In this document: positions 7,947 through 17,745 of the stretch, in pieces
How positions within the stretch are numbered: the stretch's first letter is position 1
Layout: the number at the start of each line of letters is the position of its first letter
From: JAKJEP01 sp964580995
GTDB lineage: Bacteria; Planctomycetota; Phycisphaerae; Sedimentisphaerales; SM23-30
DNA: 31,136 nt
NCBI GenBank assembly: GCA_964580995.1
Contig: CAZOMV010000071.1
Coordinates: 1-31,136, forward strand
Direction: 5' to 3'
Made by a program: the position numbers and the translations under genes
Notes under the pieces: model-generated
What the model was told of the DNA's origin: nothing
Database searches by the model: none
The model's input: the letters and a program-made list of their open reading frames with translations, nothing else

Positions 7947-10900
7947 TTATACCAGCAAAACTCTGAAATCCACCTGATTCTGGGCGGCCTGGCCGCCGAT
8001 CGTCACTTTTTCGATACTGGTATTGGCGGTCACGCCAAAGGGGACACCCTGATTGTTCGGGGTGATACTTCCCAGGGAAACGGTGCCGATTGAACCGGGG
8101 GTAAAGCCGGCCAGCGGAGTAAAGAAATCGGCGTAACCGGTCGGAGTGATGGTCGGGGCCATGCCGGTGGCGATGGTGGAACCATCATAGAGGTCACCGA
8201 TTTTGATGCTGGCGAGGCTGCCGTTGGAAAGCTGGGCGAAGGTATCCGCCTCCAGGCCGGTGCCGCCAAGTTTGCCGTCGGTGCCGAGATCGAGACTGTA
8301 TCCGCCGCAGATGAGCGAGTCGATAACGTCCCGCTGCACCGTCAGGGATTTCAATTCGGACTGGACGTTCACAACGGCATTTGCCATGCTGCCGAGAGTT
8401 ATTTTGTCGATGCTGCCGGCGTTAATGGCGCCGGTGAAATCGTAGGTTTTGGCATCGAAGTTTTTCAGCAGGCCGTCAATTTGGAAACTTCCCTGGACGG
8501 GATCGGCAGAGCCTTTGCGAATGGCCAATTTATTCACATTGTTCGCCTGGAACGAACTGTCGCCGAAACTATCCGCGGTGAAGGAAGCCACATCGCCGCC
8601 GATCACGATTTCGGTATCATCGCCGATGGTACCGGCGACGATTTTGGCGCCTTTGCCGGTGATCTGGCCGATGGTGATGTCCGCACCCTCTTCGATGTTA
8701 CCGAGCTGGAGCTTGCCGGCCAGATTCGTCAGGTTGATGCCCCCCTCTTCGCTGGACATAATGACATTTTTAAAGATGATATTTTTGACGGTGCCGCCGG
8801 TGATGCTGCCGATGGTGGTGGTGTAATTTTTGATGGGAATAATAATACCCATCTCTTCATAGCTGCCGGTTTTGGGTGCGGTAACCGTAAGGACGGACTT
8901 GTCGGTGGTCCCGATCAATTCGATTTCCTCAATGTCGCCGCTAAAGCCGCCGCCGGCCAGCCGGACATTGGCATAACCGCCGCCGGTAAGCTTAATCTGT
9001 ATCGATACCCCGTTGCTGTCATTGATGAGAATCTTGGTAAGATTCTGGCCGTTCACCCCTCCCACCTGCGCTACGTAATAGCTTTTCCCGAGGAGGGTGA
9101 TCGTATCCTGATGGTCCGCGCCGGAGTCCTGCAGATTCGTGGTTGTGGTAATGGTCAGAATGGAAGAACTGTCATAGACCGAGCGCGGGGCAAAGATAAT
9201 AGCGACGGTGAGGGTTTGACCGGCCTCTACCAGATAGTAACCGGTTTCCGTGTCGGGGGCAGCCTGGGGATCGATTTTGAAGAAGGTCGAGGTGACATCC
9301 AAATCCTTGATCCACAAGGCACTGCCGCCATTGTTGGCGATGGTTATGGTCTGGACGCTGATTTGCCCCTCGCGATAATTGAGGGCATCGCTATTGGTCA
9401 GGGTGAAATTAATCTGCTGATCGTTGGGGTCGCCCTGGGAATCGATGATACTGGCCTGGCCGGGAGCGGCGCCAATGCCGTTGAGGAGCACCGTCCAGTA
9501 GGAATTATTCTCCCCATAGATGGTAACTTCACTGGCGAAAGTGCGGCTTTCGTTGGGGGTAAAGTAGATGGTGAGTTGATCCTGTTGGCCTGGTATTAAT
9601 GTAACACTGGAGACGAACGTTTCAAGGGTGAAATTGCCGGTGTCGCCATCGGTCAAGGCCCAGCCGGTGATCACCAGGTTATTGGAGCCGGTATTTTTCA
9701 GGGTGATGGTCTGCTGGGATGATGTCTGATTGACAGCCACGGGACCGAAGCTAAGAATACCATCGCTGGGAGTGTCATCGGAAACGGTTACATTCAGGAC
9801 CTGCTCGGTTCCTATCCCGGTCAATAAAACACTGTAATACGGATTGTTTTCATCCACATTCTCCGCATCGCTGAAGATACGCAGAGTGCGTTCACTGGAG
9901 CCAGTAACGGCTGGATCGAAGATGATGGTTACGGTCAATTCTTCGTTCACAGCCAAGGATTGCGGCAAAGAGGAGGGATCCAGTATCGTAAAAGGTGAAT
10001 TGAGGGGAGGATTCAATTCAAAACCGGTAATGGTCAGCAACTGACCACCGATATTCTTGATGGTAAAGGACTGGGTGGCGGGAATCCCCAGCGTGACGGA
10101 GCCGAAATTGACAATATCGACATTGTCATCCTCATCCTTGTCCAGCAGAACTGAACTGGCCTGGGCCGGCATGGGCAGGGAGATGATCGGATCATCGGGT
10201 ACTCCCAGACCGGCCAGATAAACGCGATAGTTTCGGATTTCCGGGTCGTCGGTATTGACCACCAGGAAGGTATCCAGTTCCTGAATTTCATTGGTGGCAG
10301 AAGACGGAACATAGGATACGATCACGGTGAACGTTCCACCGGGAGCCAGAACCCATTCATCATAAGCCCAGTTGGTAGTTATCGGATTATCGGCAACCCC
10401 CAGCACGATATCATTAATGGTTAAATTGGTGGTTCCATTATTATGAATAACAAACTGCTGCTGGCCTTCTTCCCCAAAAGGAACACTGCCGAACTCCAGC
10501 AGATCATCATTGGCCGTTCCACTGGTTTCGGTGATGGAGATCGCGGCATTGCTGATCCCTTCGCCGAGCAAGCCGATGGGAACCAGGGTATCTTCCTCAT
10601 CATCGGTACGAATGGTCAAGATATCGGAGAAGTAGCCGGTATCATCAGGGGTGAAGACAATGTGGAAGGTAATCTGGCTTTCCGGAGCCAGAACGATGTC
10701 ATCACCGGCCCCGGGGCCGTTTATGACACTTCCCTGCTGCACATCATCCACCAGGATCTTGCTAATGCTGAAAATGCTGCCAGCGAAAGCCCAGTCCGAA
10801 ATGGTTAAATTGGTCGTGCCGGTATTGGTGATGGTCACGGTGCGGGCAGTGGAAGAAGTAGAAACGACGGTATCGTCGAAGGTAATTTCATTGCGGCTGA

Positions 10901-13900
10901 CTTTGACCTCGGCCTGATTGACGATTTCGGTCTGGAGAAGGACTTCGTAATAACGCGAGAAGGGATGTTTCCCTTCCGTATAACCCCCTGCCTCCGTGGT
11001 GTCGATGTTGGCATCGTTGCTATGAATCAGCAGAATCGATGAGTAGTCCCCCACCGGCAGACCAGCCGCATTGAGGCGTACTTTTACCTCTATCTCTTCT
11101 CCCGGCTCGAGGATCAGCGGAAAGGCACTGGAAGGAATATTAATAATTTGATAGGGATTGGAGGATAGCGTGCCCAGCCCGCCGAAATCCATGCTGTAAA
11201 TAATCAGATCGCCCAGGGCATCTTCGCTGTTGCTGATGGTAAATGTCTGATCAACCGTGTTGGAATAGCTGGTGTTGAATTCGAGGGTATCGTCATCAAC
11301 AATACCGGAGGTTTCGGCAATTTCCAAATCGGGCAAATCCGAAGCAGGCCGGAAGGTACGGACGGCATCGGTATACAGATCTATCATATGATAGCTGACC
11401 ACGGGGTAACCGTTAGGTTGCATGATCATGTCATTTAAAATGGTACTACTCCAGGTAGCGATATTTTCCGCGTTCTGAATGCTTTCGGTACCCAGCACTC
11501 CCCAGGTACCATCTTTCTGATAACGCAGGGCGCCGGAATCTCGATAGTCACCATCATCACCCCGATTGTTCCAGGAGATGGTCAAGAGTTGTCCGCCGCT
11601 ACTGATAATCTGGCCATTGGTTATAGCAAAATCGGACGTTTCGGCGGTAAAGGGGACGTTGACCCATTGTTCGGAAGAGCCGGTTATGTTCAGAGGATCG
11701 TTATACGGCTGCCAGCGCCAGACGTCCAGGCTTAAGTCGGTAGTGGTAAGAGCCCACTGAGGTACTGGATTTCCAACCAAGAAAGGATGGGCATCGAAAC
11801 GATCTATGATCCCGTCGGCGGGACTGGACAAATCCACCGGTTCGGCGGCGGCATTTTCCACCAGGATCCATTCGACGCCATTGGGACCGATGGCCAGATC
11901 GGATAACTGGTAAATATCGTTGGTGGGCAAAGGATACGAAAGCCCCAGGTCCATCAGGACACAGGAGGTAGTGGAAGAGAGGGTGTTTCCATATTGCTCC
12001 CATTCGTTGCTGGAGACGTCATATTCAAAAATACTCACCGTGGAATAGCCGTCATAAAGACCGGAACTGGCATAATATTCAAACAGGGCTATGGGGGCAG
12101 ACAAATGCGGATCCGTTACTCCGGATTGATGCACTTCAACCTCTTCGGTGGGATTGGGGAAACCGACTGCGAAATTGCGGTTGGGAAGGAGGGTGACAAT
12201 CGGACGTACTACATCGGTATCATTCTGAGGCATCAGGATGGAAAGATCGTCGATCCATAAATCGGCGGTCTCACCACTATTCCCCTCCATTTCCAGCAGG
12301 ATGGAAATATCGGTGTAGCCCGCGGTAACGCCGGGAATGGTGATTTGTGCCGTGGTATAATGCGGATCATTATTGTCACCATCCCACCAGCCGGTTGAAG
12401 ATCCAAAATACCAGTCCGGGAAGGTTACCGGGTAGGCAATATCATTGGCCAGAACATAGACATTGGTATTAAAATTATCCGTGTCCAGCCGGTACCGGAA
12501 GGTAACTACAATATCTCCGCTTTCCTGAACCATGCCGTTAAAGACCGTGTAAATCTGCGAATTGGTTTCCCCGTCAATTCCAAAGACCTGGCTGTGGAGG
12601 CATTCCTGGAAGTCATAGGTCGGATTATTCGCGGCATCAAAAGGCCCGATGAGATGGTTGTTCCCTGTGTCTCCGGAATGATCGTTCTCCCACTGGCTAT
12701 AGCCGTTGGTGGATGCTACCACGATATTGTCAATCCACATTTGTCCCGTTCCAGCGGCGCTGGCGGCACTATTGGTCAGGTCGGCCCGGATACTGAGAGT
12801 GTGATTGCCATAATCCAGATACCCCAGCAGGTCAAAGGCACTGATGCTGAGATCCACCCATCCGCTATCCTGATCGGTGCCGCTTACCTGATAGACTCCC
12901 ACCCGGTTTATATCATCCCCGTCAATGGATAGAATCAAATCGAGGGTATCGTCATCCAGGATATCATTTCCCAGAAGTAATCGGTAGGACAAATCGATGA
13001 GTACCTCCGCCCCCCCCGTAAAGGAGTAAACAAACGAGGCGGTAAGGTTCGCATCGGCTCCCACGCCGTCCCCCAGAGTCATGTGTAGTGCACCATCCCC
13101 TGCCCCATTTTCTCCCCCATTGGCATCATATACTCCCGCCGCTTCGGCAGGATTGGCCGTTTCCACGTAGGACCAGTCGGTTGCCAGCGGATCAGCGGCA
13201 TCTAAATCGTCATTAAACTGTTCCGTAACATATTTGGCGGAAATAGTCAGGCAATCGAAACGAACGGTGGCTATGCCGTCGATGGCAGCCGCGCTGCCAG
13301 AAAGCACACCGATGATACTCAGGGTATGATCGCCTTCGGTGAGATACGGCGCCAGGACATCGCTGGAAACGGACAGGTATTGATAATCATCCTCCACATT
13401 CGGGCCGGTAATGCGATAATCACCCAGCGTGGTAATTTCCTGCCCGTCAATGGCCAAAATCAAATCCAGCGTTTTGCCTGCAGTAATATCCCCGCCGGTA
13501 ACTAGCTGATAAAAAAGTTCTATATTCACCGTACCAGCCATATCCAGGGTAAAGTCCGTTTGCAGTTCTCCCTGCAGATTCGCGGTGGCATGGACCCCAT
13601 CCCCTAAGATGATTTCCAGGGCACCATCTTTATTTCCCAGGGTTCCGCCATTGATATTGTATTCGCCAGCCGTCTGGTCCGGATCTTCCGTATCAGGGAC
13701 AAACGTCCAGGTATCGCCGATCGGCGAAGTGTTTTCGTTGAAGGAGTCCTGCAACACGATATTGCCATTAGATAGAATCCGTTGATACATTCCCACGTTA
13801 TCCAACCGGGCGGTACCGGCGGCGGATGAAGTTGTGACCTGTATTTGCAAAAGATGATTGCCGGCCGTCAGGGTGATCCCAGAGTCGCTGGTATCGACCA

Positions 13901-16637
13901 TGGCGTGGAGAAAATCGGTAGTCACACCGGCATCTATCGAATCGACCGGAATATCCGTGCCATCCAGCAGGACATGCAGTTCCATTCCATCCCCCAGGGC
14001 CACGGTGGAAGCATCCAGCAAATAATCAAATTCGATGATGAAGGCATCTTCCCAGTCATAGCTTTCGAAGTAATATTCAAATTGTCCGGTCAGGGAACCG
14101 GTATAAAGGGGGGCATCGGTATCGGTGACGAAGTTGATGAATAGACCGGGATCCGTATTCGGAAGATCTTCCGTGGGGGTCCCCGTAGCTGCATCGAAAA
14201 CAAACGTACCGTTGACACCGGCATCACCGCCGGTACCGATTACCACCAGATCCTCTTTATCCGTCGGATACCCGGAGGTAAAGGTGTACCACGTACCCAA
14301 TACATAATCCGGCAGGAAATCGGCATCATCACCATCTTCGGGACGCTCCTCAATCGAAACGGGAGCATTATCCGTGTTGGCGGGATCTTCCCATGTGAAA
14401 CCATTATAATCAGAAAGATAAAATACGCTGAGGGGGGAAGATTTGGGAGTTACCCCTACACCGGCGACTCCATCTCCGGCATCCGCCCAAACTCCGGCGT
14501 TGGGATCCCAGTAGCGGCACACGATATCATCACTGTGTCCATTATCCCAGATATAAGCCACCAAAATTGTGCCGTTCTGGCCGGCCTGGACGGAGATGCC
14601 GACATTATTAGTCAGATTCATACCGCTTTCATCGAAGGGCCGGCCCTGGCGGATACCATCCCCGGCAGTCCCCCCCCCTACCAGGTTCCAGCCGCCGCCG
14701 GTCCACTGGAAAACAAAAGGATCCCCATTTTCATCCAGATAGGCCAGCAAGGGATTTCCCACCACATCATATTCATAACTGGGATCCCCTTCCAGATCGA
14801 ACACTTTACCATAGGCTATATCTGCCGTGGTACCATCCCAGGTATCGGTCGCACTGTGGTAAAGATATACATGCTCCCCATTGGCGGCCAGAATATCCGG
14901 GGCGGTGGCCGAATTATTGTCATAATCGATCAGACCAAGCTGAAGTCCATATGCCATCCCCAACTGGTAAAATGCATCATAATCGTATCCATCGGCTGTC
15001 ATCCAGCTCAATAATTCATTTCCATTGGAATTGCTGCCCCGTCCGAATTCAACCCAATCGCTGCCATCCCACTGCTGGACAAAGATTTCACTATCATGAT
15101 GACCAATATCATACAGACCATCATACCATCGATAAGAAAGCAGAATATTGCCATCGGCATCCAAAAGGACATCCGGCATCCAGCACAGGTAATCTTCCGG
15201 GGTTGCCCGGTCGGAATAAGAGGTATTCCCTGAATATTCCAGCAGGCCGAAATGGCTGCTGGCAAAGCGGGAGACATAGGCAGCCATGATGGGGGATTCA
15301 TCGTCGGCATTGCCGGGAAGGCCGGGTGTATGTACCGTGCCATCTTCACTGTCATCCCGGTCAATATCGTATCTTTCCCCCGCGCCGAAACCCTGCCAGG
15401 TAATAATGGGGTTGCCGTCGGTATCGGTGATGATCGTGGGGGAATAATACCAGCCGAGAGAAGGGGCGATGCCTGCGCCGGTGGCACTGACACCGGTCTC
15501 ATAGGCGACCCAGGTGTTGGATTGCAGGGTTTTGACAAAAACACCCGCTTTGCCGCCGCCGGTGGCAGGATTGTCGTAATTTTTCCAGTCCGCCCAGTTG
15601 ACCCAGGTGACAATAACGTCACCATCGTCCGCTATGGCGATATCGGGCTGAATGGAGACGCCGGTATCTTTGCTTACTCCGGAAAGACCGTCGCCGTCCA
15701 CATCACTGGCGGATTCATAGCCCAACTCATTCCAGTCACTGCCATCCCAGCGGCGGACATAGATTTCGTAATTACCCTGGGCTTTCTGACTGGTCCAGGT
15801 TACGACCGGTTTTCCCGCATTGTCCACGGCAATGGCAGAGTCGAAGGATTTGGCCAGGTCGTTGCTGACACCGCCGGTTTCCAGAGCCGGATCCTCACCG
15901 AAGTTTCCAATTTCCGGATTGACCAGTTCAATCCAGGTTTGAACTATATTTTGAGGCGGACCGACTTGAACTTCCTCATAAGTATAACCGAATTTTTTAA
16001 CAATAATTTCCTGCTGTTCGTCATTGATGGCAGTATAGGAGACATAAATATCGCCCGAACTGGAGATGACGACACTGGGATTGGCATTGTCTAAATTGTC
16101 ATTACTGGAAACGGTTCCAAGGCTCTGCCAATCCGTACCGTCCCAAAGCATGGCGGAGATTTCACCCACAGTCGAACTGCTGTTATAAACCAGGACGATC
16201 TGGCCGTCGGGCCCGGAGGCAACGGCGAGTTGGCTGCCGTAAGCGATGGGATTATCGTCTCCGCTACCCGAAGTCAAATCCCACCAGCCCAGGTCTTCCC
16301 CGCCGTATTGGCGCGCATAAATGTTGCCTTCCATATTCCAGTAATAGGGAACTGGCTGATCGACGTATTCATTAAAGGCACCTTCGATCCAGAAGACGAC
16401 AGGGTCGCCATCACTGGTCTGAACCATTTGAGATTCACCGGGTTCGGTGGTCCGGTCCCAGGTGATGCCCCCGCCGCTGCCACTGCGCCAGCCCAATTCG
16501 TCCCACCAGCCGGCCACGTCGAGCAACACCCGATTTTCCAAAGGTTCCAGCGCGAGAATTGATTTCGATTTGGAGGTCTGCTGATTCCGTCTTTGTCGGG
16601 ATTTTTCCCTATGCCATCGGGTGACTTTGTGTGCCAT
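7947..16637 (-). CDS. Giant LEPR-XLL surface/secreted protein with six ASH repeats
   Basis: This is a 2,896-residue envelope or extracellular protein of unknown role. A basic N-terminus (HREKSRQRRNQQ) leads to ALEPLENRVLLD, the LEPR-type signature of giant planctomycete surface proteins. Residues about 45-770 are beta-rich with recurrent phrases such as GKPVVTWTS and VQQWDGSDWVEFG, suggesting propeller-like blades. Residues about 770-1350 hold jelly-roll-like repeats (GDGVHATANL and GDGVGADANL mark two copies). Residues about 1770-2515 hold six ASH/choice-of-anchor-D units, each with an LEFGSV-like strand then TFTISN or TITNTGTTNLTI. The last 380 residues are Gly/Ile-rich and solenoid-like, with no PEP-CTERM or dockerin. 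The ATG at 16637 is supported by AAGGAG 8 bases upstream; a TTG two codons earlier lies too close to that site. Confidence 0.9.
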   Translation of the reverse strand: MAHKVTRWHREKSRQRRNQQTSKSKSILALEPLENRVLLDVAGWWDELGWRSGSGGGITWDRTTEPGESQMVQTSDGDPVVFWIEGAFNEYVDQPVPYYWNMEGNIYARQYGGEDLGWWDLTSGSGDDNPIAYGSQLAVASGPDGQIVLVYNSSSTVGEISAMLWDGTDWQSLGTVSSNDNLDNANPSVVISSSGDIYVSYTAINDEQQEIIVKKFGYTYEEVQVGPPQNIVQTWIELVNPEIGNFGEDPALETGGVSNDLAKSFDSAIAVDNAGKPVVTWTSQKAQGNYEIYVRRWDGSDWNELGYESASDVDGDGLSGVSKDTGVSIQPDIAIADDGDVIVTWVNWADWKNYDNPATGGGKAGVFVKTLQSNTWVAYETGVSATGAGIAPSLGWYYSPTIITDTDGNPIITWQGFGAGERYDIDRDDSEDGTVHTPGLPGNADDESPIMAAYVSRFASSHFGLLEYSGNTSYSDRATPEDYLCWMPDVLLDADGNILLSYRWYDGLYDIGHHDSEIFVQQWDGSDWVEFGRGSNSNGNELLSWMTADGYDYDAFYQLGMAYGLQLGLIDYDNNSATAPDILAANGEHVYLYHSATDTWDGTTADIAYGKVFDLEGDPSYEYDVVGNPLLAYLDENGDPFVFQWTGGGWNLVGGGTAGDGIRQGRPFDESGMNLTNNVGISVQAGQNGTILVAYIWDNGHSDDIVCRYWDPNAGVWADAGDGVAGVGVTPKSSPLSVFYLSDYNGFTWEDPANTDNAPVSIEERPEDGDDADFLPDYVLGTWYTFTSGYPTDKEDLVVIGTGGDAGVNGTFVFDAATGTPTEDLPNTDPGLFINFVTDTDAPLYTGSLTGQFEYYFESYDWEDAFIIEFDYLLDASTVALGDGMELHVLLDGTDIPVDSIDAGVTTDFLHAMVDTSDSGITLTAGNHLLQIQVTTSSAAGTARLDNVGMYQRILSNGNIVLQDSFNENTSPIGDTWTFVPDTEDPDQTAGEYNINGGTLGNKDGALEIILGDGVHATANLQGELQTDFTLDMAGTVNIELFYQLVTGGDITAGKTLDLILAIDGQEITTLGDYRITGPNVEDDYQYLSVSSDVLAPYLTEGDHTLSIIGVLSGSAAAIDGIATVRFDCLTISAKYVTEQFNDDLDAADPLATDWSYVETANPAEAAGVYDANGGENGAGDGALHMTLGDGVGADANLTASFVYSFTGGAEVLIDLSYRLLLGNDILDDDTLDLILSIDGDDINRVGVYQVSGTDQDSGWVDLSISAFDLLGYLDYGNHTLSIRADLTNSAASAAGTGQMWIDNIVVASTNGYSQWENDHSGDTGNNHLIGPFDAANNPTYDFQECLHSQVFGIDGETNSQIYTVFNGMVQESGDIVVTFRYRLDTDNFNTNVYVLANDIAYPVTFPDWYFGSSTGWWDGDNNDPHYTTAQITIPGVTAGYTDISILLEMEGNSGETADLWIDDLSILMPQNDTDVVRPIVTLLPNRNFAVGFPNPTEEVEVHQSGVTDPHLSAPIALFEYYASSGLYDGYSTVSIFEYDVSSNEWEQYGNTLSSTTSCVLMDLGLSYPLPTNDIYQLSDLAIGPNGVEWILVENAAAEPVDLSSPADGIIDRFDAHPFLVGNPVPQWALTTTDLSLDVWRWQPYNDPLNITGSSEQWVNVPFTAETSDFAITNGQIISSGGQLLTISWNNRGDDGDYRDSGALRYQKDGTWGVLGTESIQNAENIATWSSTILNDMIMQPNGYPVVSYHMIDLYTDAVRTFRPASDLPDLEIAETSGIVDDDTLEFNTSYSNTVDQTFTISNSEDALGDLIIYSMDFGGLGTLSSNPYQIINIPSSAFPLILEPGEEIEVKVRLNAAGLPVGDYSSILLIHSNDANIDTTEAGGYTEGKHPFSRYYEVLLQTEIVNQAEVKVSRNEITFDDTVVSTSSTARTVTITNTGTTNLTISDWAFAGSIFSISKILVDDVQQGSVINGPGAGDDIVLAPESQITFHIVFTPDDTGYFSDILTIRTDDEEDTLVPIGLLGEGISNAAISITETSGTANDDLLEFGSVPFGEEGQQQFVIHNNGTTNLTINDIVLGVADNPITTNWAYDEWVLAPGGTFTVIVSYVPSSATNEIQELDTFLVVNTDDPEIRNYRVYLAGLGVPDDPIISLPMPAQASSVLLDKDEDDNVDIVNFGSVTLGIPATQSFTIKNIGGQLLTITGFELNPPLNSPFTILDPSSLPQSLAVNEELTVTIIFDPAVTGSSERTLRIFSDAENVDENNPYYSVLLTGIGTEQVLNVTVSDDTPSDGILSFGPVAVNQTSSQQTITLKNTGSNNLVITGWALTDGDTGNFTLETFVSSVTLIPGQQDQLTIYFTPNESRTFASEVTIYGENNSYWTVLLNGIGAAPGQASIIDSQGDPNDQQINFTLTNSDALNYREGQISVQTITIANNGGSALWIKDLDVTSTFFKIDPQAAPDTETGYYLVEAGQTLTVAIIFAPRSVYDSSSILTITTTTNLQDSGADHQDTITLLGKSYYVAQVGGVNGQNLTKILINDSNGVSIQIKLTGGGYANVRLAGGGFSGDIEEIELIGTTDKSVLTVTAPKTGSYEEMGIIIPIKNYTTTIGSITGGTVKNIIFKNVIMSSEEGGINLTNLAGKLQLGNIEEGADITIGQITGKGAKIVAGTIGDDTEIVIGGDVASFTADSFGDSSFQANNVNKLAIRKGSADPVQGSFQIDGLLKNFDAKTYDFTGAINAGSIDKITLGSMANAVVNVQSELKSLTVQRDVIDSLICGGYSLDLGTDGKLGGTGLEADTFAQLSNGSLASIKIGDLYDGSTIATGMAPTITPTGYADFFTPLAGFTPGSIGTVSLGSITPNNQGVPFGVTANTSIEKVTIGGQAAQNQVDFRVLLV

Positions 16638-16804
16638 GTTCAAAACTCCTTGATTTACATCATAATCTACGGCTTCTTGCTGTGTTTGTGCTGCTTTTAT
16701 GCTGCTTTTGGGTAGGATTTACCTCTATTTTGCGGGATTCATCTTTTTCCAGGTTTGAGGCAAGCTCCTTTAATCCATATCCGGCCTGCCTGCTATATAA
16801 GGTG

Positions 16805-16833
16805 AGTTTACGCAAATTGTTATCGCCCGTCAA
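16805..16833 (-). promoter_or_regulatory. Candidate sigma-70 promoter of the giant gene
   Basis: On the minus strand TTGACG (16828-16833) and TAAACT (16805-16810) are separated by 17 bases. Transcription would start near 16798, giving a leader of about 160 bases before the ATG at 16637. The leader contains a direct repeat of AAAAGCAGCA. The position, just after the bioD stop at 16864, suggests separate expression of the giant gene. Confidence 0.5.
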
Positions 16834-16863
16834 GGCAAATTTTTTTAGCTAAAATAAAGCAAT

Positions 16864-17622
16864 TTAGCGAATTTTTTGGGATAGGTTTGACAGTAAATCT
16901 ACCCAATTTACCAGGGCTATCGCCGCATAGGTTTCCTCACCTAACCGACCTTTTTCTATGCTAGTCTTTTTATCATAAGGAATTACGGTTAGAATGTTCG
17001 ACCTGGCAACCTCCGCGATTACTCTGGGGTTGGTTTCCTCAGCCAAAGTTGCCTTGTAGGGCTGATAGCCGTTGATAATGATACCGACAACCTCTAATCC
17101 CCTGCTGCGACAGGCATTTATCGTAAGCAGGGTATGGTTTATGGTACCCAGGCCGGGCCGGGCGACGATAATTACCGGCAATTTAAGATCCTCCATCATA
17201 TCCAGAACGAGATAATCGCGGCTAATGGGAACCATGACTCCACCGATTCCCTCTACTAAAACCAAATCGCTTTTTTCGATCAGATTCCGGTAGGATAAGT
17301 GAATTTCATCCCAGTCGAGGTTACGCCCGCTGCGCTCGGCAGCAACGGAAGGGGCCAGGGGTTCGCGGTAACGCACGGGATTGATTTGCTCCAGCGTAAA
17401 TTCGCTGTCGCTACAAAAGGCCAGAAATTCCGCATCCTCACTGACCAGCCCCTCTCTTCGACGCACACAACCGGTGGCAATCGGCTTAAAAACCCCAATC
17501 CGCTTGCCGTGCTGAACCAGCCAGCGGGCGATGGCACCGGTGACGACGGTTTTGCCTACACCGGTATCGGTGCCGGTGATGAAAAAACCTCTGCCGGGTT
17601 CAAATTTTTGTCTTTTAGTCAT
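16864..17622 (-). CDS. bioD: Dethiobiotin synthetase
   Basis: It closes the ureido ring of dethiobiotin from diaminopelargonate, CO2 and ATP in biotin synthesis. The P-loop GTDTGVGKT is at residues 17-25. Further family blocks are FKPIATGC, NPVRYREPLAPSVAAE, DLVLVEGIGGVMVPI and PVIIVARPGLGTINHTLLT, followed by GIIINGY and the late NILTVIPYD. The length of 252 residues is somewhat above the usual 220-240. The frame extends to a TTG at 17640, but the ATG at 17622 is preferred; neither has a strong ribosome site. No bioA, bioB or bioF lies nearby, so the pathway is either dispersed or incomplete. It is divergent from the glycoside-hydrolase-like gene. Confidence 0.92.
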   Translation of the reverse strand: MTKRQKFEPGRGFFITGTDTGVGKTVVTGAIARWLVQHGKRIGVFKPIATGCVRRREGLVSEDAEFLAFCSDSEFTLEQINPVRYREPLAPSVAAERSGRNLDWDEIHLSYRNLIEKSDLVLVEGIGGVMVPISRDYLVLDMMEDLKLPVIIVARPGLGTINHTLLTINACRSRGLEVVGIIINGYQPYKATLAEETNPRVIAEVARSNILTVIPYDKKTSIEKGRLGEETYAAIALVNWVDLLSNLSQKIR

Positions 17623-17693
17623 AGCCACTAACCATACCAATTATTTTTTTATTCGCAAGATAGCGATTGCTTCTCTTTTCAAAGAATATAGAG

Positions 17694-17699
17694 TATAAT
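17694..17699 (+). promoter_or_regulatory. Candidate -10 box for the GH-like gene
   Basis: A perfect TATAAT lies 46 bases before the ATG at 17746. The -35 position at 17-base spacing reads TTCTCT, a poor match, so an activator or an alternative sigma factor may be involved. The same divergent gap must also serve bioD, for which no clear minus-strand promoter was found. Confidence 0.35.
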
Positions 17700-17745
17700 T
17701 TCATGCAGGTGTCAGAATGGCTGCAATAATTGAATCCGGTGAAAT

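Noticed and set aside
8481..9599. 372-codon plus-strand open frame
   Set aside because: It is antisense to the giant surface gene; the composition mirrors that gene and no domain is recognisable.
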